Shown here one piece after another: positions 1 through 8,470 of a stretch of DNA of 64,000 nucleotides; within the stretch, counting starts at the first letter, position 1; every line of letters begins with the position of its first letter. The translations under genes were made by a program, and so were the position numbers. This DNA is from an uncultured Blautia sp. GTDB lineage: Bacteria > Bacillota > Clostridia > Lachnospirales > Lachnospiraceae. The stretch is from assembly GCA_937893675.1 (NCBI GenBank), contig CALBGI010000079.1, forward strand, positions 35,500 to 99,499. The letters run 5' to 3'. Under the pieces are notes generated by a model that made no database searches, was not told the DNA's origin, and saw only the letters and a list, made by a program, of their open reading frames with translations.

Positions 1-201
1 TTTCTGCATACCTTCTACGGCTGCCTGCCAGTAAGTAGACTGGAAGGATTTAACCATCATCGGGAACTCGTAAGCTTCTTTTGCTTCCAGTCCCTCGAAC
101 TGTGCTGCGGGATCTGCTGCTTCTTCAGCAAATACCGGAGCTGCCATTCCAGCTACCATAGCTGCGGTAAGACCCATTGCGATTAACTTTTTGATTTTCA
201 T
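1..201 (-). CDS. Sugar ABC transporter substrate-binding protein, partial (N-terminus only)
   Basis: Only the first 67 codons are inside the window; the gene runs off the left edge. The ATG at 201 is preceded by AAAGGAGG with 8 bases spacing. The protein starts with a Sec signal peptide (lysines at 2, 4 and 5, a hydrophobic core, likely cleavage after APVFA). It is the last visible gene of the operon with two RbsC-type permeases and an RbsA-type ATPase, so it should be the extracellular sugar receptor of that transporter. There is no lipobox cysteine, which is unusual for a Gram-positive binding protein. The substrate cannot be told from this fragment. Confidence 0.75.
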   Translation of the reverse strand, partial: MKIKKLIAMGLTAAMVAGMAAPVFAEEAADPAAQFEGLEAKEAYEFPMMVKSFQSTYWQAAVEGMQK

Positions 202-246
202 TGCATTGTCCTCCTTTAAATTATATAGGTTTTGTTTTATGTAAGC

Positions 247-267
247 CGCCAGGCAAAACGCCTGGCG
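247..267 (-). other. Intergenic hairpin between permease and binding-protein genes
   Basis: A perfect 8-bp stem (CGCCAGGC / GCCTGGCG) with a 5-base loop lies in the 99-base gap between the permease and the binding-protein gene. On the transcribed minus strand no U-tract follows directly, so it looks more like an mRNA processing or stability element that raises binding-protein mRNA relative to permease mRNA than a full terminator. The structure is seen; the function is inferred. Confidence 0.5.
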
Positions 268-300
268 TTTCACATACATGAGAAAATAGTGTAGCTGCTG

Positions 301-1281
301 TTATACTGCTGCGGCTTTCTTTTCTTTGAGAATATCGATCAATACCGCAACGATCAGTACGATACCGGTGATGATCTGCTGCCAGTTTGCCTGAAGTCCG
401 ATATAGGGAAGTCCGGTCTTCAGAAGCATGATGACATACATACCAACAAAGGTTCCCAGAACAGATCCGTATCCGCCGGAAGCTGCAACGCCGCCTACGA
501 AAACACCGCCGATGGCATCCATCTCAAGACCAGCGCCTGTACCCGGCTGTACCGTAGGTGTAACTGCCGCATACGCGATTGCTGCAAGACCTGTGAACAG
601 ACCGCAGACAACATATACCATTACATGGTAGAATTTTACATTGATTCCGGAAAGAGCTGCTGCTTCTTTGTTGGAACCGATTGCGATAGTATAACGTCCG
701 AATTTTGTATGATTCAGCACAAATTCCATCAACAGAACCAGAAGAACCATCCACAGAAATCCAATGGGATAACGGTCAGCGCTTCTTCCGGTACCAACCG
801 TAAGCTTGAAGATGGAGTGGAACCATCCGCCTTCCTGCGTAAGACCCGGCCACGGTGTCGCTGTATACAGGGAACCAAGTCCACGGGTGATCATACAGGT
901 ACAAAGAGTTGCCAAAAACGGCGGCAGGTTCATTATTCCGATAAGGGTACCATTCAGAGCGCCGATCACAACACCCAGAAGAACACATACCAGCATTGCA
1001 ACAACAACCGGAACCCCCTGATTTCTGATAAGAGTTCCACCGATCAGTGCGTAACAAACCATACCGGTTCCGATTGACAGGTCTACACCGCCGGTGATCA
1101 ACGGGAAGGTAACACCAATCGCCATCAGAAGATCATAGTAGGAAAAGTCCAGCAAACTCAGCATAGTGTTGTACTGTCTGAACTCCTTGCTCATAAATGA
1201 GAAGATTGCTGTCAGGGCAATAACAACTAATAAAACAATAAATCTCTGATCACTTAAAATACTTTTTTTCTTCTTAGTCAT
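301..1281 (-). CDS. RbsC-type sugar ABC transporter permease (second permease)
   Basis: A 326-residue polytopic membrane protein of the BPD_transp_2 (RbsC/XylH) family. Family landmarks are visible: a hydrophobic helix at 13-33, the segment ITGGVDLSIGTG near residue 65, the loop motif GSNKEAAALSGINV near 205, and a C-terminal helix followed by KEKKAA. It follows the ATPase gene by 11 bases in the same operon. Together with the other permease at 2827 it suggests a heterodimeric channel, as in LsrCD or YtfT/YjfF, rather than a homodimer. The substrate is unknown. Confidence 0.88.
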   Translation of the reverse strand: MTKKKKSILSDQRFIVLLVVIALTAIFSFMSKEFRQYNTMLSLLDFSYYDLLMAIGVTFPLITGGVDLSIGTGMVCYALIGGTLIRNQGVPVVVAMLVCVLLGVVIGALNGTLIGIMNLPPFLATLCTCMITRGLGSLYTATPWPGLTQEGGWFHSIFKLTVGTGRSADRYPIGFLWMVLLVLLMEFVLNHTKFGRYTIAIGSNKEAAALSGINVKFYHVMVYVVCGLFTGLAAIAYAAVTPTVQPGTGAGLEMDAIGGVFVGGVAASGGYGSVLGTFVGMYVIMLLKTGLPYIGLQANWQQIITGIVLIVAVLIDILKEKKAAAV

Positions 1282-1292
1282 GACTGTCCTCC

Positions 1293-2807
1293 TTAATCAA
1301 TGTTCCGTGTGGCCTTATCCATGATACTTTCCTGGGTTGCCTCGGAAATATCAATATTTCCGGTTACTTTACCCTCGCACATGATGATGATACGGTCACT
1401 CATACGGAGAACTTCTGTCATTTCAGAGGAAATCATAATGATCGATTTTCCTTCTGCAGCCAGTTTGTTCATTAATTTGTAAATTTCATTCTTGGCACCA
1501 ACGTCGATACCTCTGGTAGGTTCATCGAAGATCAGGATATCACTGTCTCTGGTCAGCCATTTTGCAATAACCACCTTCTGCTGATTACCACCGGAAAGGT
1601 TGACAACAAGCTGCTCCGCATTGGGAGTCTTGGTAGCCAGATCCTTAATGTACTTCTCTGCAACCTCTTTTTCCTTGGCTTTGTTGATCAGAAGACCGCT
1701 GGAAAACTCTTCCATAGTTGCCAGGGTGGTATTCTCAATAACCGATTTCTGAACCACACAGCCATATCTTCTTCTGTCCTCTGACAGATAGCCGATACCA
1801 TATTTTACAGCGTCCTGCGGGCTGTTGATCGTCACCTCGCGAAGCTGTCCGCTGTTCTTGTCCATAATGGAAATCTTTCCGCTCTGCTTCGGGTCTGCTC
1901 CGAACAGCGCTCTGGCTGTCTCGGTACGTCCTGCACCCATCAGACCGGAGAATCCGAGGATTTCTCCCTTGCGAAGCTCGAAGCTTACATCCTGCACCAT
2001 CTTGCCTGCGTTCAGGTGTTCTACCTTCAGAACCACCGGAGCGTCCGGCGCAACCATGCTGTGCTGCTTCGGGTCTTCGTAAATAACACGACCAACCATC
2101 ATGTTGATGATGTCTTCCTTGGTACTGTCTGCTGTGATCAGAGTTCCCACATATCCACCGTCACGCATAACGGTTACACGGTCTGTGATGACCTTGATCT
2201 CGTCCATACGGTGAGAGATGTAAACAATACCCAGATTCTTCTCACGAAGGTCGCGGATAATGTTGAACAGATCTGCGATCTCCTTTTCTGTCAGCGCTGC
2301 AGACGGCTCGTCAAAGATAATGACCTCTGCTTTGTGAGAAATTGCTTTTGCGATCTCGCACATCTGCTGTTTTCCGACAGTCAGGTTGTGCATTTTTTCT
2401 CTGGGGTCAATGTCGATGTTCAGATCCCTGAACAGCTTCTTTGACTCCTCGATCATCTTTTTGTCATCAATGCGGAAGCCTTTTTTCGGCTCACGTCCGA
2501 TGAAAATATTCTGTGCAACCGTGAGGTCGCCCACCATGTTAAGCTCCTGATGCACGATTACCACACCTGCATCCTGTGCTTCTCTGGTGTTATGGAATTC
2601 TGTTTCTTTTCCTTTATAAGTAATGGATCCGGAATCCTTCTGATAAATACCGGTAAGCACTTTCATCAGAGTGGATTTTCCGGCACCATTTTCGCCCATA
2701 AGTGCATGTACTTCGCCGCGTCTTACTTCAAAATTAACGTGGTCAAGAGCATGAACTCCAGGAAAGGACTTATCAATGTCCTTCATAGTTAAGATAACTT
2801 CACCCAT
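1293..2807 (-). CDS. Sugar ABC transporter ATP-binding protein (double ABC domain, RbsA/MglA type)
   Basis: About 504 residues with two fused ABC domains. The N-terminal domain has Walker A GENGAGKST, signature LTVGKQQ and Walker B VIIFDEPSAAL. The C-terminal half has the degenerate Walker A typical of the family (GLMGAGRTE), signature LSGGNQQK and Walker B ILIFDEPTRGID. The open frame could begin at 2861, but GGAGG sits 7 bases before the ATG at 2807, and that start removes an overlap with the upstream permease gene. It energises import by the two RbsC-type permeases on either side of it. Confidence 0.92.
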   Translation of the reverse strand: MGEVILTMKDIDKSFPGVHALDHVNFEVRRGEVHALMGENGAGKSTLMKVLTGIYQKDSGSITYKGKETEFHNTREAQDAGVVIVHQELNMVGDLTVAQNIFIGREPKKGFRIDDKKMIEESKKLFRDLNIDIDPREKMHNLTVGKQQMCEIAKAISHKAEVIIFDEPSAALTEKEIADLFNIIRDLREKNLGIVYISHRMDEIKVITDRVTVMRDGGYVGTLITADSTKEDIINMMVGRVIYEDPKQHSMVAPDAPVVLKVEHLNAGKMVQDVSFELRKGEILGFSGLMGAGRTETARALFGADPKQSGKISIMDKNSGQLREVTINSPQDAVKYGIGYLSEDRRRYGCVVQKSVIENTTLATMEEFSSGLLINKAKEKEVAEKYIKDLATKTPNAEQLVVNLSGGNQQKVVIAKWLTRDSDILIFDEPTRGIDVGAKNEIYKLMNKLAAEGKSIIMISSEMTEVLRMSDRIIIMCEGKVTGNIDISEATQESIMDKATRNID

Positions 2808-2826
2808 TGTTGCATCCTCCTTCCCA

Positions 2827-3804
2827 TTAATTCTTTCTGCGTCTTGCAGAAACATCGGCATAAACTGCTACGATTACGATGATACCGGTGATGATCATCT
2901 GCTGTCCTTTGCCAAGGCCAAATGCCATGATACCCTGCTGCAGAAGAGAGATGATAGCCACGCCGATCACAGTACCGCCGATGGATGCAAGTCCGCCGAC
3001 CATGGATGTACCGCCCATAACGCAGCCTGCAATCGCCTCGTTATTGTACTGGTCGCCATATCCCGGCTGAACGGTTGTGTATGTAGCAACAAAGAACAGC
3101 GCTGCGATACCTGCCATCAGACCACAGATCATGTAAGCAAGCATACGCCATTTTCTGGTGTTGACACCGGAAAGGCGGACAGCCTCGCTGTTGGAACCAA
3201 GACAGAGAATGTAGCGTCCTGGTTTTGTGCGGTAAAGAACAATGCCGCAGAGAACGGCAACCCCAAGGAAAATTACCAGGCCTACCGGAAATCCGTTGTA
3301 GGAAACGATATTTCTGAACCAGCCATTTACCGGATCGCTGTTCTGCGGCCAGCTTACAGACTGGGTCTTGGTAAATACAGATGCAAGACCTTTGGCAATA
3401 TTCATGGATGCCATGGACACGATGAACGGCGGTACAGACATATAAGATACCAGCCAGCCGTTAAAGATACCAAAGCAAAGACCGATGAGAATGCAAAGCA
3501 CCATAGAAAGTACAAGCGGAACGCCGTAGCTGTTCAGGCAGTAGCCGGAAACCAGTGCACAGCAGAACATAACTGGTCCGATGGAGAAATCGATTCCTCC
3601 GGTCGCAATTACGAACGTAACGCCCAGTGACAAAAAGCCCAGGAAGTACACGTAATTCAGAGTAGATTTAATACTGTCCATGACCGGGAATTTTGCTCCC
3701 AGAGCCACTCTGAAAACCACAAACATCAGAACCAGAATACCTACCAGCAGGATTCTGTTCAGGCCGAGCTTTTTCACAATTGGATTTTGTTTCAGCTTTT
3801 CCAA
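2827..3804 (-). CDS. RbsC-type sugar ABC transporter permease (first permease)
   Basis: A BPD_transp_2 family permease of about 325 residues, first gene of the sugar-uptake operon. Family segments are ATGGIDFSIGP near residue 75, GSNSEAVRLSGVNT near 215 and a C-terminal ARRRKN tail. The chosen start is TTG at 3804: GAGGAGGG lies 7 bases upstream, whereas the in-frame ATG at 3834 has no ribosome site and overlaps the region holding that GAGGAGGG. A sigma-A promoter at 3861-3889 lies just upstream. It differs clearly from the permease at 301, which supports a heteromeric transporter. Confidence 0.88.
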   Translation of the reverse strand: MEKLKQNPIVKKLGLNRILLVGILVLMFVVFRVALGAKFPVMDSIKSTLNYVYFLGFLSLGVTFVIATGGIDFSIGPVMFCCALVSGYCLNSYGVPLVLSMVLCILIGLCFGIFNGWLVSYMSVPPFIVSMASMNIAKGLASVFTKTQSVSWPQNSDPVNGWFRNIVSYNGFPVGLVIFLGVAVLCGIVLYRTKPGRYILCLGSNSEAVRLSGVNTRKWRMLAYMICGLMAGIAALFFVATYTTVQPGYGDQYNNEAIAGCVMGGTSMVGGLASIGGTVIGVAIISLLQQGIMAFGLGKGQQMIITGIIVIVAVYADVSARRRKN

Positions 3805-3860
3805 TTTTTTACCCTCCTCACGTTTTTTACACATTTTTGTGTTTTCTTATCATCGTTACA

Positions 3861-3889
3861 ATCATAACGTGAAATCCGCGGAATTGTAA
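3861..3889 (-). promoter_or_regulatory. Sigma-A promoter of the sugar ABC operon
   Basis: On the minus strand TTACAA (3884-3889) and TATGAT (3861-3866) are separated by exactly 17 bases. They lie 57 bases before the TTG start of the first permease. A near-palindrome centred on CCGCGG sits in the spacer and could be a regulator site. Confidence 0.65.
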
Positions 3890-3902
3890 TGGAATATCTT
3901 CC

Positions 3903-3949
3903 AAAAAAAGGTTAAATATTTACGGTAATGTAAATATTTAACCTTTTTT
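3903..3949 (-). terminator. Terminator after the two-component/sugar-sensor operon (bidirectional shape)
   Basis: A perfect 14-bp stem (GGTTAAATATTTAC and its complement, 3910-3923 and 3930-3943) is flanked by A6-7 on one side and T6 on the other. It sits 20 bases beyond the stop of the membrane-anchored binding protein and separates the regulatory operon from the ABC operon. Confidence 0.85.
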
Positions 3950-3969
3950 GTTTGTCGCTTTTGCCATTT

Positions 3970-4983
3970 TCAGGATGTTTCCTGCAGAGCTCCTGTAATG
4001 ATTTGGGTATTAAAGGGAAATAAAAGCTTTTCAATCTCACTGGAATACATATTCTTTGGTGTTACCAGCTCGCAGCCGGAATTGATATCCGGATCATAGC
4101 TCTGGCCTCTCAAAAGCCTGGAGGTCTCCTCCACTCCCATATATCCCATCTTAAACGCTTTCTGGATCACAATCCCCTTGAACACGCCCTGCTCCATAAG
4201 CCGGACCGCCTCTTGCGAGCTGTCCACGCCCACAACCTGGATCCTGTCTTCTGCACCCACTGCCTTTACGGCTCTGGCCGCGCCTACGGAAGAATATTCA
4301 TTCATTCCCGCCACCATCTTGAGGTCCGGGTATTTTTCCATAAGCTCCATGGTAAGATCATAGGACTTGTCATAATTGGAATCGCAGTACACCACATCCA
4401 CAATGTTCTTCTCCAGCTCGCCCAGTCCCTGACGAAAGCCCTCTTCCCTCTCCACTGCCGTGGAAACGCCTTTGACATGAACCACCACTGCGATCTTGTC
4501 ATCCGGCTGAAGAAGCGATGCCGCAAATTCACCCAGCTTCTGCCCTGCTTCCACATTGTCTGTGGCCACCGTGATATCCTGGATATTCTGTTCTGTATAG
4601 GAGTCAATATACGTGATGCGGATTCCCTTTTCCCTGGCCTCCTCCAGAAGGCTGTCCGATTCCGTAAAGCTGGACGGCGAAATCAAAATGGCATCCGGCT
4701 GTTTCCCGATCGCTTCTTTCAGGAGAAAGTTCTGCCGTTTTACATCATTTTCATTCTCCGGAGCCAGAATCTCCAAATCTGTATTATATTCTATGGCAGC
4801 CATCTTCACTCCCTGGATCAGGGACGACCAGAAATCGTTGCTGTCATCCTCCACCTTGGGAATATAGATCATGGAAAGACGGCGCTCCCCGCCAGTTGCA
4901 TTGCGGTAATAAAAGATTCCTGCCATGGCTGCCGCCGCCAAGAGAGGCAGCAATATGGCAATCCATTTTTTATACTTTTTCAT
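3970..4983 (-). CDS. Membrane-anchored periplasmic-binding-protein-like sugar sensor
   Basis: A 337-residue type I periplasmic binding protein fold (Peripla_BP_4, RbsB-like). There is one N-terminal hydrophobic segment (residues 7-25, KKWIAILLPLLAAAAMAGIF) with no lipobox and no clear cleavage site, so it is probably tethered by this helix. The body has family features such as the LISPSS segment, TDNVEAGQKLGEFAAS and VVGVDSSQEAVRLMEQG. Its ATG overlaps the histidine kinase stop by 4 bases, implying translational coupling. I infer that it binds a sugar outside the cell and presents it to the kinase, rather than serving the transporter directly. Confidence 0.82.
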   Translation of the reverse strand: MKKYKKWIAILLPLLAAAAMAGIFYYRNATGGERRLSMIYIPKVEDDSNDFWSSLIQGVKMAAIEYNTDLEILAPENENDVKRQNFLLKEAIGKQPDAILISPSSFTESDSLLEEAREKGIRITYIDSYTEQNIQDITVATDNVEAGQKLGEFAASLLQPDDKIAVVVHVKGVSTAVEREEGFRQGLGELEKNIVDVVYCDSNYDKSYDLTMELMEKYPDLKMVAGMNEYSSVGAARAVKAVGAEDRIQVVGVDSSQEAVRLMEQGVFKGIVIQKAFKMGYMGVEETSRLLRGQSYDPDINSGCELVTPKNMYSSEIEKLLFPFNTQIITGALQETS

Positions 4984-6743
4984 TGCTGTCCCTCCTGATT
5001 TCCCGGTATGGTGATCGTGGCTGTCGTGCCCTTTCCCTTTTCACTTTCGTATGTGATGCCATACTCGCTTCCATAATAAAGCTGAAGGCGTTTCTGCACA
5101 TTATAAACACCCACGCCATTGGAACGGTAGTTGACCTTGTGCTTCTCAAAAATATGCTCCAGTACCTCCGGCTCCATCCCCACACCGTCGTCGATCACCT
5201 GGATAACCGCGTTTCCGTCTTTCAGGAATCCCTTCACCAGAAGAAGTCCCTTGCTCTCCTTGTACTTCAGACCATGATAAATGGCATTCTCAATAATCGG
5301 CTGCAGAACCAGCTTAATGAGACGGATATTTAATATGGAAGGTTCTACGTCAATCCGGAACTCCATTTTGTCCTTGTAACGCATTTTCTGGATGGTGAGA
5401 TAGCCTCTGGCATACTCTATTTCCTGCCCGATGGAGATCACCTCGTCCTCATTGCTGATGCTCTGCCTGAGAAGCCGTGCCAGAGAAGCTGTCATGAGAA
5501 CGACCTCTTCATTCTTTTTCCCTTCGGCCATCCAGATAATGGAATCCAGCGTATTGTAAAGAAAATGCGGATTGATCTGAGACTGGAGCGCTTTGAGCTC
5601 ACTCTTTCTCTTTGCTTCCTGCTCCCGGATATTCTGCTCCATCAGCTCCTGTATCCGGTGCGTCATCACATTGAACGATGTCGTAAGGCTTCCTATTTCA
5701 TTGGCGGAATCTACCACAATATCCGAGACGGAAAAATCCCCTTCCTGCACCCGCTCCATGGAATCGCAAAGCTTCTGAAGCGGCTGCGTGATACTCTTGG
5801 CGATAAATCTGGAAAAAACAAGCGCTCCTGCCATCAGTCCCGCCGCCACAAGAATGTAAAGACTCTGTGCCTTGTTGCTTTTTCGCAGAAGCTCCTCCAC
5901 GCGCACACAGTCCACTACCGTCCAGCCTGTTTTTGCAGAACGGGAAATGGAATACAGCTTCTCGGTACTTCCTTTCCCGGAAAGAATCGTATCCGAATCC
6001 GCCTCCATGATCAGACGGATGTTTTCTGTCTGCAGCTCATTGTAGAGCTGCTGCTGCTGCGGATGATACACAATATTTCCATCCGCATCCAGAATAAACG
6101 CATACCCCTGAGTTCCCACCATCCCCTGGTTGCAAAGCTCACTGATCGCGCTGTAATTCAGATCTATGAAAAAAACGCCCTCTTTTTCCCTGCCGGAGCC
6201 GGAGTTCAAATTGCGGATCCCCCGGCTCAGGGTGATCACCCAGGGACGCTCCCCGCTGATGATATGCTGCACATGGGAGGACGTGAGATAGGATGCTTCT
6301 GTTCCGTTCAACGCATTCTCATACCATTCCTGGGTATGGATATCCAGATACGGATTCGGAACCTCTCTTCCGTCATTAATGAGCATTTTTCCGTTTTCGG
6401 AAATGATGCCAAGATTCAAAATGTCGCTGCGGCTGTCCAGAATCGTCTCAAACTGGTTTAAAATGCGCCCTTTTGCCTCCTGGTCTTCCTCATCTCCGAA
6501 CAGATACTTCTGCACATCCTCGTTGCTGGATACCAGATAGGAAATATTGGTCATATAATCAATATAAGAATCAATATTCTGGTTCATCTGCTGGATGATC
6601 TTGTGGGTATATAAGGAAGAATTTTCAAAAATGGACTGTCTTGTGTAGCTCATGGAAATTACGGTCACAATTCCTACCGCGCCAAGGAGCAGCATAGACA
6701 CAAAGGCAAAAATAACGCTCTGGAGGCTTTTGAATCTGCGCAT
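4980..6743 (-). CDS. yesM: Sensor histidine kinase, YesM family
   Basis: About 587 residues: an N-terminal transmembrane helix, a large extracellular sensor region (dCache-like) to about 290, a second helix, a HAMP domain (QPLQKLCDSMERVQEGDF onward), the His_kinase segment with the phospho-acceptor motif INPHFLYNTLD, and an HATPase_c domain (N box QPIIENAIYHG, G box DDGVGM). The in-frame ATG at 6773 is possible, but GGGAGG 8 bases before the ATG at 6743 makes the shorter start better. It pairs with the adjacent YesN regulator and overlaps the next gene by ATGA. The signal is probably an extracellular sugar, sensed with the downstream binding protein. Confidence 0.9.
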   Translation of the reverse strand: MRRFKSLQSVIFAFVSMLLLGAVGIVTVISMSYTRQSIFENSSLYTHKIIQQMNQNIDSYIDYMTNISYLVSSNEDVQKYLFGDEEDQEAKGRILNQFETILDSRSDILNLGIISENGKMLINDGREVPNPYLDIHTQEWYENALNGTEASYLTSSHVQHIISGERPWVITLSRGIRNLNSGSGREKEGVFFIDLNYSAISELCNQGMVGTQGYAFILDADGNIVYHPQQQQLYNELQTENIRLIMEADSDTILSGKGSTEKLYSISRSAKTGWTVVDCVRVEELLRKSNKAQSLYILVAAGLMAGALVFSRFIAKSITQPLQKLCDSMERVQEGDFSVSDIVVDSANEIGSLTTSFNVMTHRIQELMEQNIREQEAKRKSELKALQSQINPHFLYNTLDSIIWMAEGKKNEEVVLMTASLARLLRQSISNEDEVISIGQEIEYARGYLTIQKMRYKDKMEFRIDVEPSILNIRLIKLVLQPIIENAIYHGLKYKESKGLLLVKGFLKDGNAVIQVIDDGVGMEPEVLEHIFEKHKVNYRSNGVGVYNVQKRLQLYYGSEYGITYESEKGKGTTATITIPGNQEGQQ

Positions 6744-6769
6744 CAAAAAACCTCCCGGACTGTATTTTT

Positions 6770-8389
6770 TCATTTTCTTTTCCCCCTGGCATACTCCGTC
6801 GGGGTCACACCTGTCATTTTTTTGAAGGAAATACCGAAATAATGGGGATCCGAAAATCCGACCTTTTTGGCGATCTCATAGTTTTTCATAGTCGTCTTCT
6901 CCAAAAGCTCCTTCGCCTTTTCCATTCTTGCCCGTATGAGAACCTCCGTAAATGTCTCCCCTGTCATTTTCTTGAAAATATTGCTGAAATAGCTGGTGCT
7001 GATATTCAAATAAGAACAGATGTCGTTAAGCCCCAGATCCGGCTCCATATAATTCTTCTGAATATAATCCAGCGCAAGGCGCGCCTGCCGCTCCTCAGAA
7101 GAGCTGTTCATGTCGCTGAGCATGTTGAAGATCTTCATGATATAGGCTTCCACGATCTGACACGCGCTGTCAAAGGACTTCTGCTCTGTGATCTGATGCA
7201 GAAGCTCTTCCCGCCCCTGCCGCACGCAGTGCATATCCGCAAAAACATCCTCGCAGATCCGGTCCATGGTTCGGATGATCTGCTGCAGATACATGCAGGC
7301 GCGGCTTTTTTCCACCAGCGCACTGCGGATGGCGTCTTTCATTTCCTGAAAAGCAGCTCCCACGTCCTCTCGCCTGCCCGCCTTCATCGCTTCTGTAAAG
7401 GTTTCCAGGAGACTGTCGATCGGCACACTTCGGCCGCCCGGCTGCTCCGCCATATCGAGAAGGAGCCTTCCTCCCAGAAGATAACGGTACTGCATGGCCT
7501 GGGCTGCCATATCGTGGGAAATCAAAAGCTTGTCCGGCGTTTTTACCCAGCCTCCGATCCCCACAGAAACCTCAATCCCCATAACCTCCTGCATCTTGTC
7601 CTGGATCTCCCGGCAGATCTCTCTTGTCTTGGCCGCAAAATTCCGGCTCCATTTTTCCTGGAACAACAGGCACACTCGATTGCCGCCTTCCTGATACGCC
7701 ACGCCCGCCTGCTCTCTGGTTATGATCTCATCGCTGATATTATAGAGCACAAATGCCATAAGCGCGCTCTCCTGTCTTTTTTCCATATCCAGCTGATACA
7801 TATCCGAATACAGGTCAATGTCAAACATGGCCACCCGATACCGCACCGCAGAAAGCTCAATTCCCATGCTTCTCAGCTTTTCCAGACTCTCTTCCACATT
7901 TGTGGTACAGTTCACCAGCGCCTCGATCGCCTTGGAACGGATCACCTGGGCATTTTTGCGGTAATTCTCTGAGGTTTTGGTAAGCTCCTCCATTTTCTGC
8001 TTTTCTTCCCGCTTCTGCTCCACCTTCTCCTTCATGCGGTTGATCACCTCCGCCAGCTCCACCGCAGTCACCGGCTTCAGCAGATATTCGCTGACATTGT
8101 ACTGAATCGCTTTTTTGGCGTACTCGAACTCACCAAAGCCGCTGAATATCACGATCACAATATCCGGATAATTATCATGCAGAAAATGGCTCAGTTCCAT
8201 CCCGTCCACATAAGGCATGCAGATATCCGTGAGCACAATATCCACCGGATGCTCCTGCACAAATTCCATCGCCTGCCGGCCGTTCTCGCAATCCCCCACA
8301 AGCTCACAGTCAAGTCCCGCCCAGTCTATATTCTCTCTTATGGCATCACGTACCAGAATCTCGTCATCTACCAGTAAAACACGGTACAT
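6770..8389 (-). CDS. yesN: Response regulator, YesN family (REC + AraC-type HTH)
   Basis: 539 residues. The receiver domain occupies residues 1-125 with acidic pocket D8/D9, phospho-acceptor D55 (VLTDICMPY) and conserved K105 (LLKPV). A long helical linker follows, and the last 100 residues are two AraC-type helix-turn-helix motifs (LGLNDICSYLNISTSYFSN and YEIAKKVGFSDPHYF). It is the first gene of the three-gene regulatory operon; a GGAGG site lies before the ATG. The probable target is the sugar ABC operon at 1-3804, by position. Confidence 0.92.
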   Translation of the reverse strand: MYRVLLVDDEILVRDAIRENIDWAGLDCELVGDCENGRQAMEFVQEHPVDIVLTDICMPYVDGMELSHFLHDNYPDIVIVIFSGFGEFEYAKKAIQYNVSEYLLKPVTAVELAEVINRMKEKVEQKREEKQKMEELTKTSENYRKNAQVIRSKAIEALVNCTTNVEESLEKLRSMGIELSAVRYRVAMFDIDLYSDMYQLDMEKRQESALMAFVLYNISDEIITREQAGVAYQEGGNRVCLLFQEKWSRNFAAKTREICREIQDKMQEVMGIEVSVGIGGWVKTPDKLLISHDMAAQAMQYRYLLGGRLLLDMAEQPGGRSVPIDSLLETFTEAMKAGRREDVGAAFQEMKDAIRSALVEKSRACMYLQQIIRTMDRICEDVFADMHCVRQGREELLHQITEQKSFDSACQIVEAYIMKIFNMLSDMNSSSEERQARLALDYIQKNYMEPDLGLNDICSYLNISTSYFSNIFKKMTGETFTEVLIRARMEKAKELLEKTTMKNYEIAKKVGFSDPHYFGISFKKMTGVTPTEYARGKRK

Positions 8390-8422
8390 GGATATTCCTC
8401 CTTGAGTTTTCGTTATACGGAT

Positions 8423-8451
8423 ATGGTATCACGAAAACGCAGGATTTACAA
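8423..8451 (-). promoter_or_regulatory. Promoter of the yesN-yesM-sensor operon
   Basis: Minus-strand TTGTAA (8446-8451), 17-base spacer, TACCAT (8423-8428), placed 34 bases before the yesN start. The -10 is imperfect. Confidence 0.5.
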
Positions 8452-8470
8452 TTGTCTAATATTGTCTAAT
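8451..8470 (-). repeat. Tandem 10-bp direct repeat upstream of the yesN promoter
   Basis: ATTGTCTAAT occurs twice in exact tandem. It abuts the -35 box of the yesN promoter and also covers the stop codon of the peptidase gene. Two direct half-sites one helical turn apart are the usual geometry for an AraC-type or response-regulator site, so it may be the autoregulatory site of YesN. The function is inferred from position. Confidence 0.5.
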
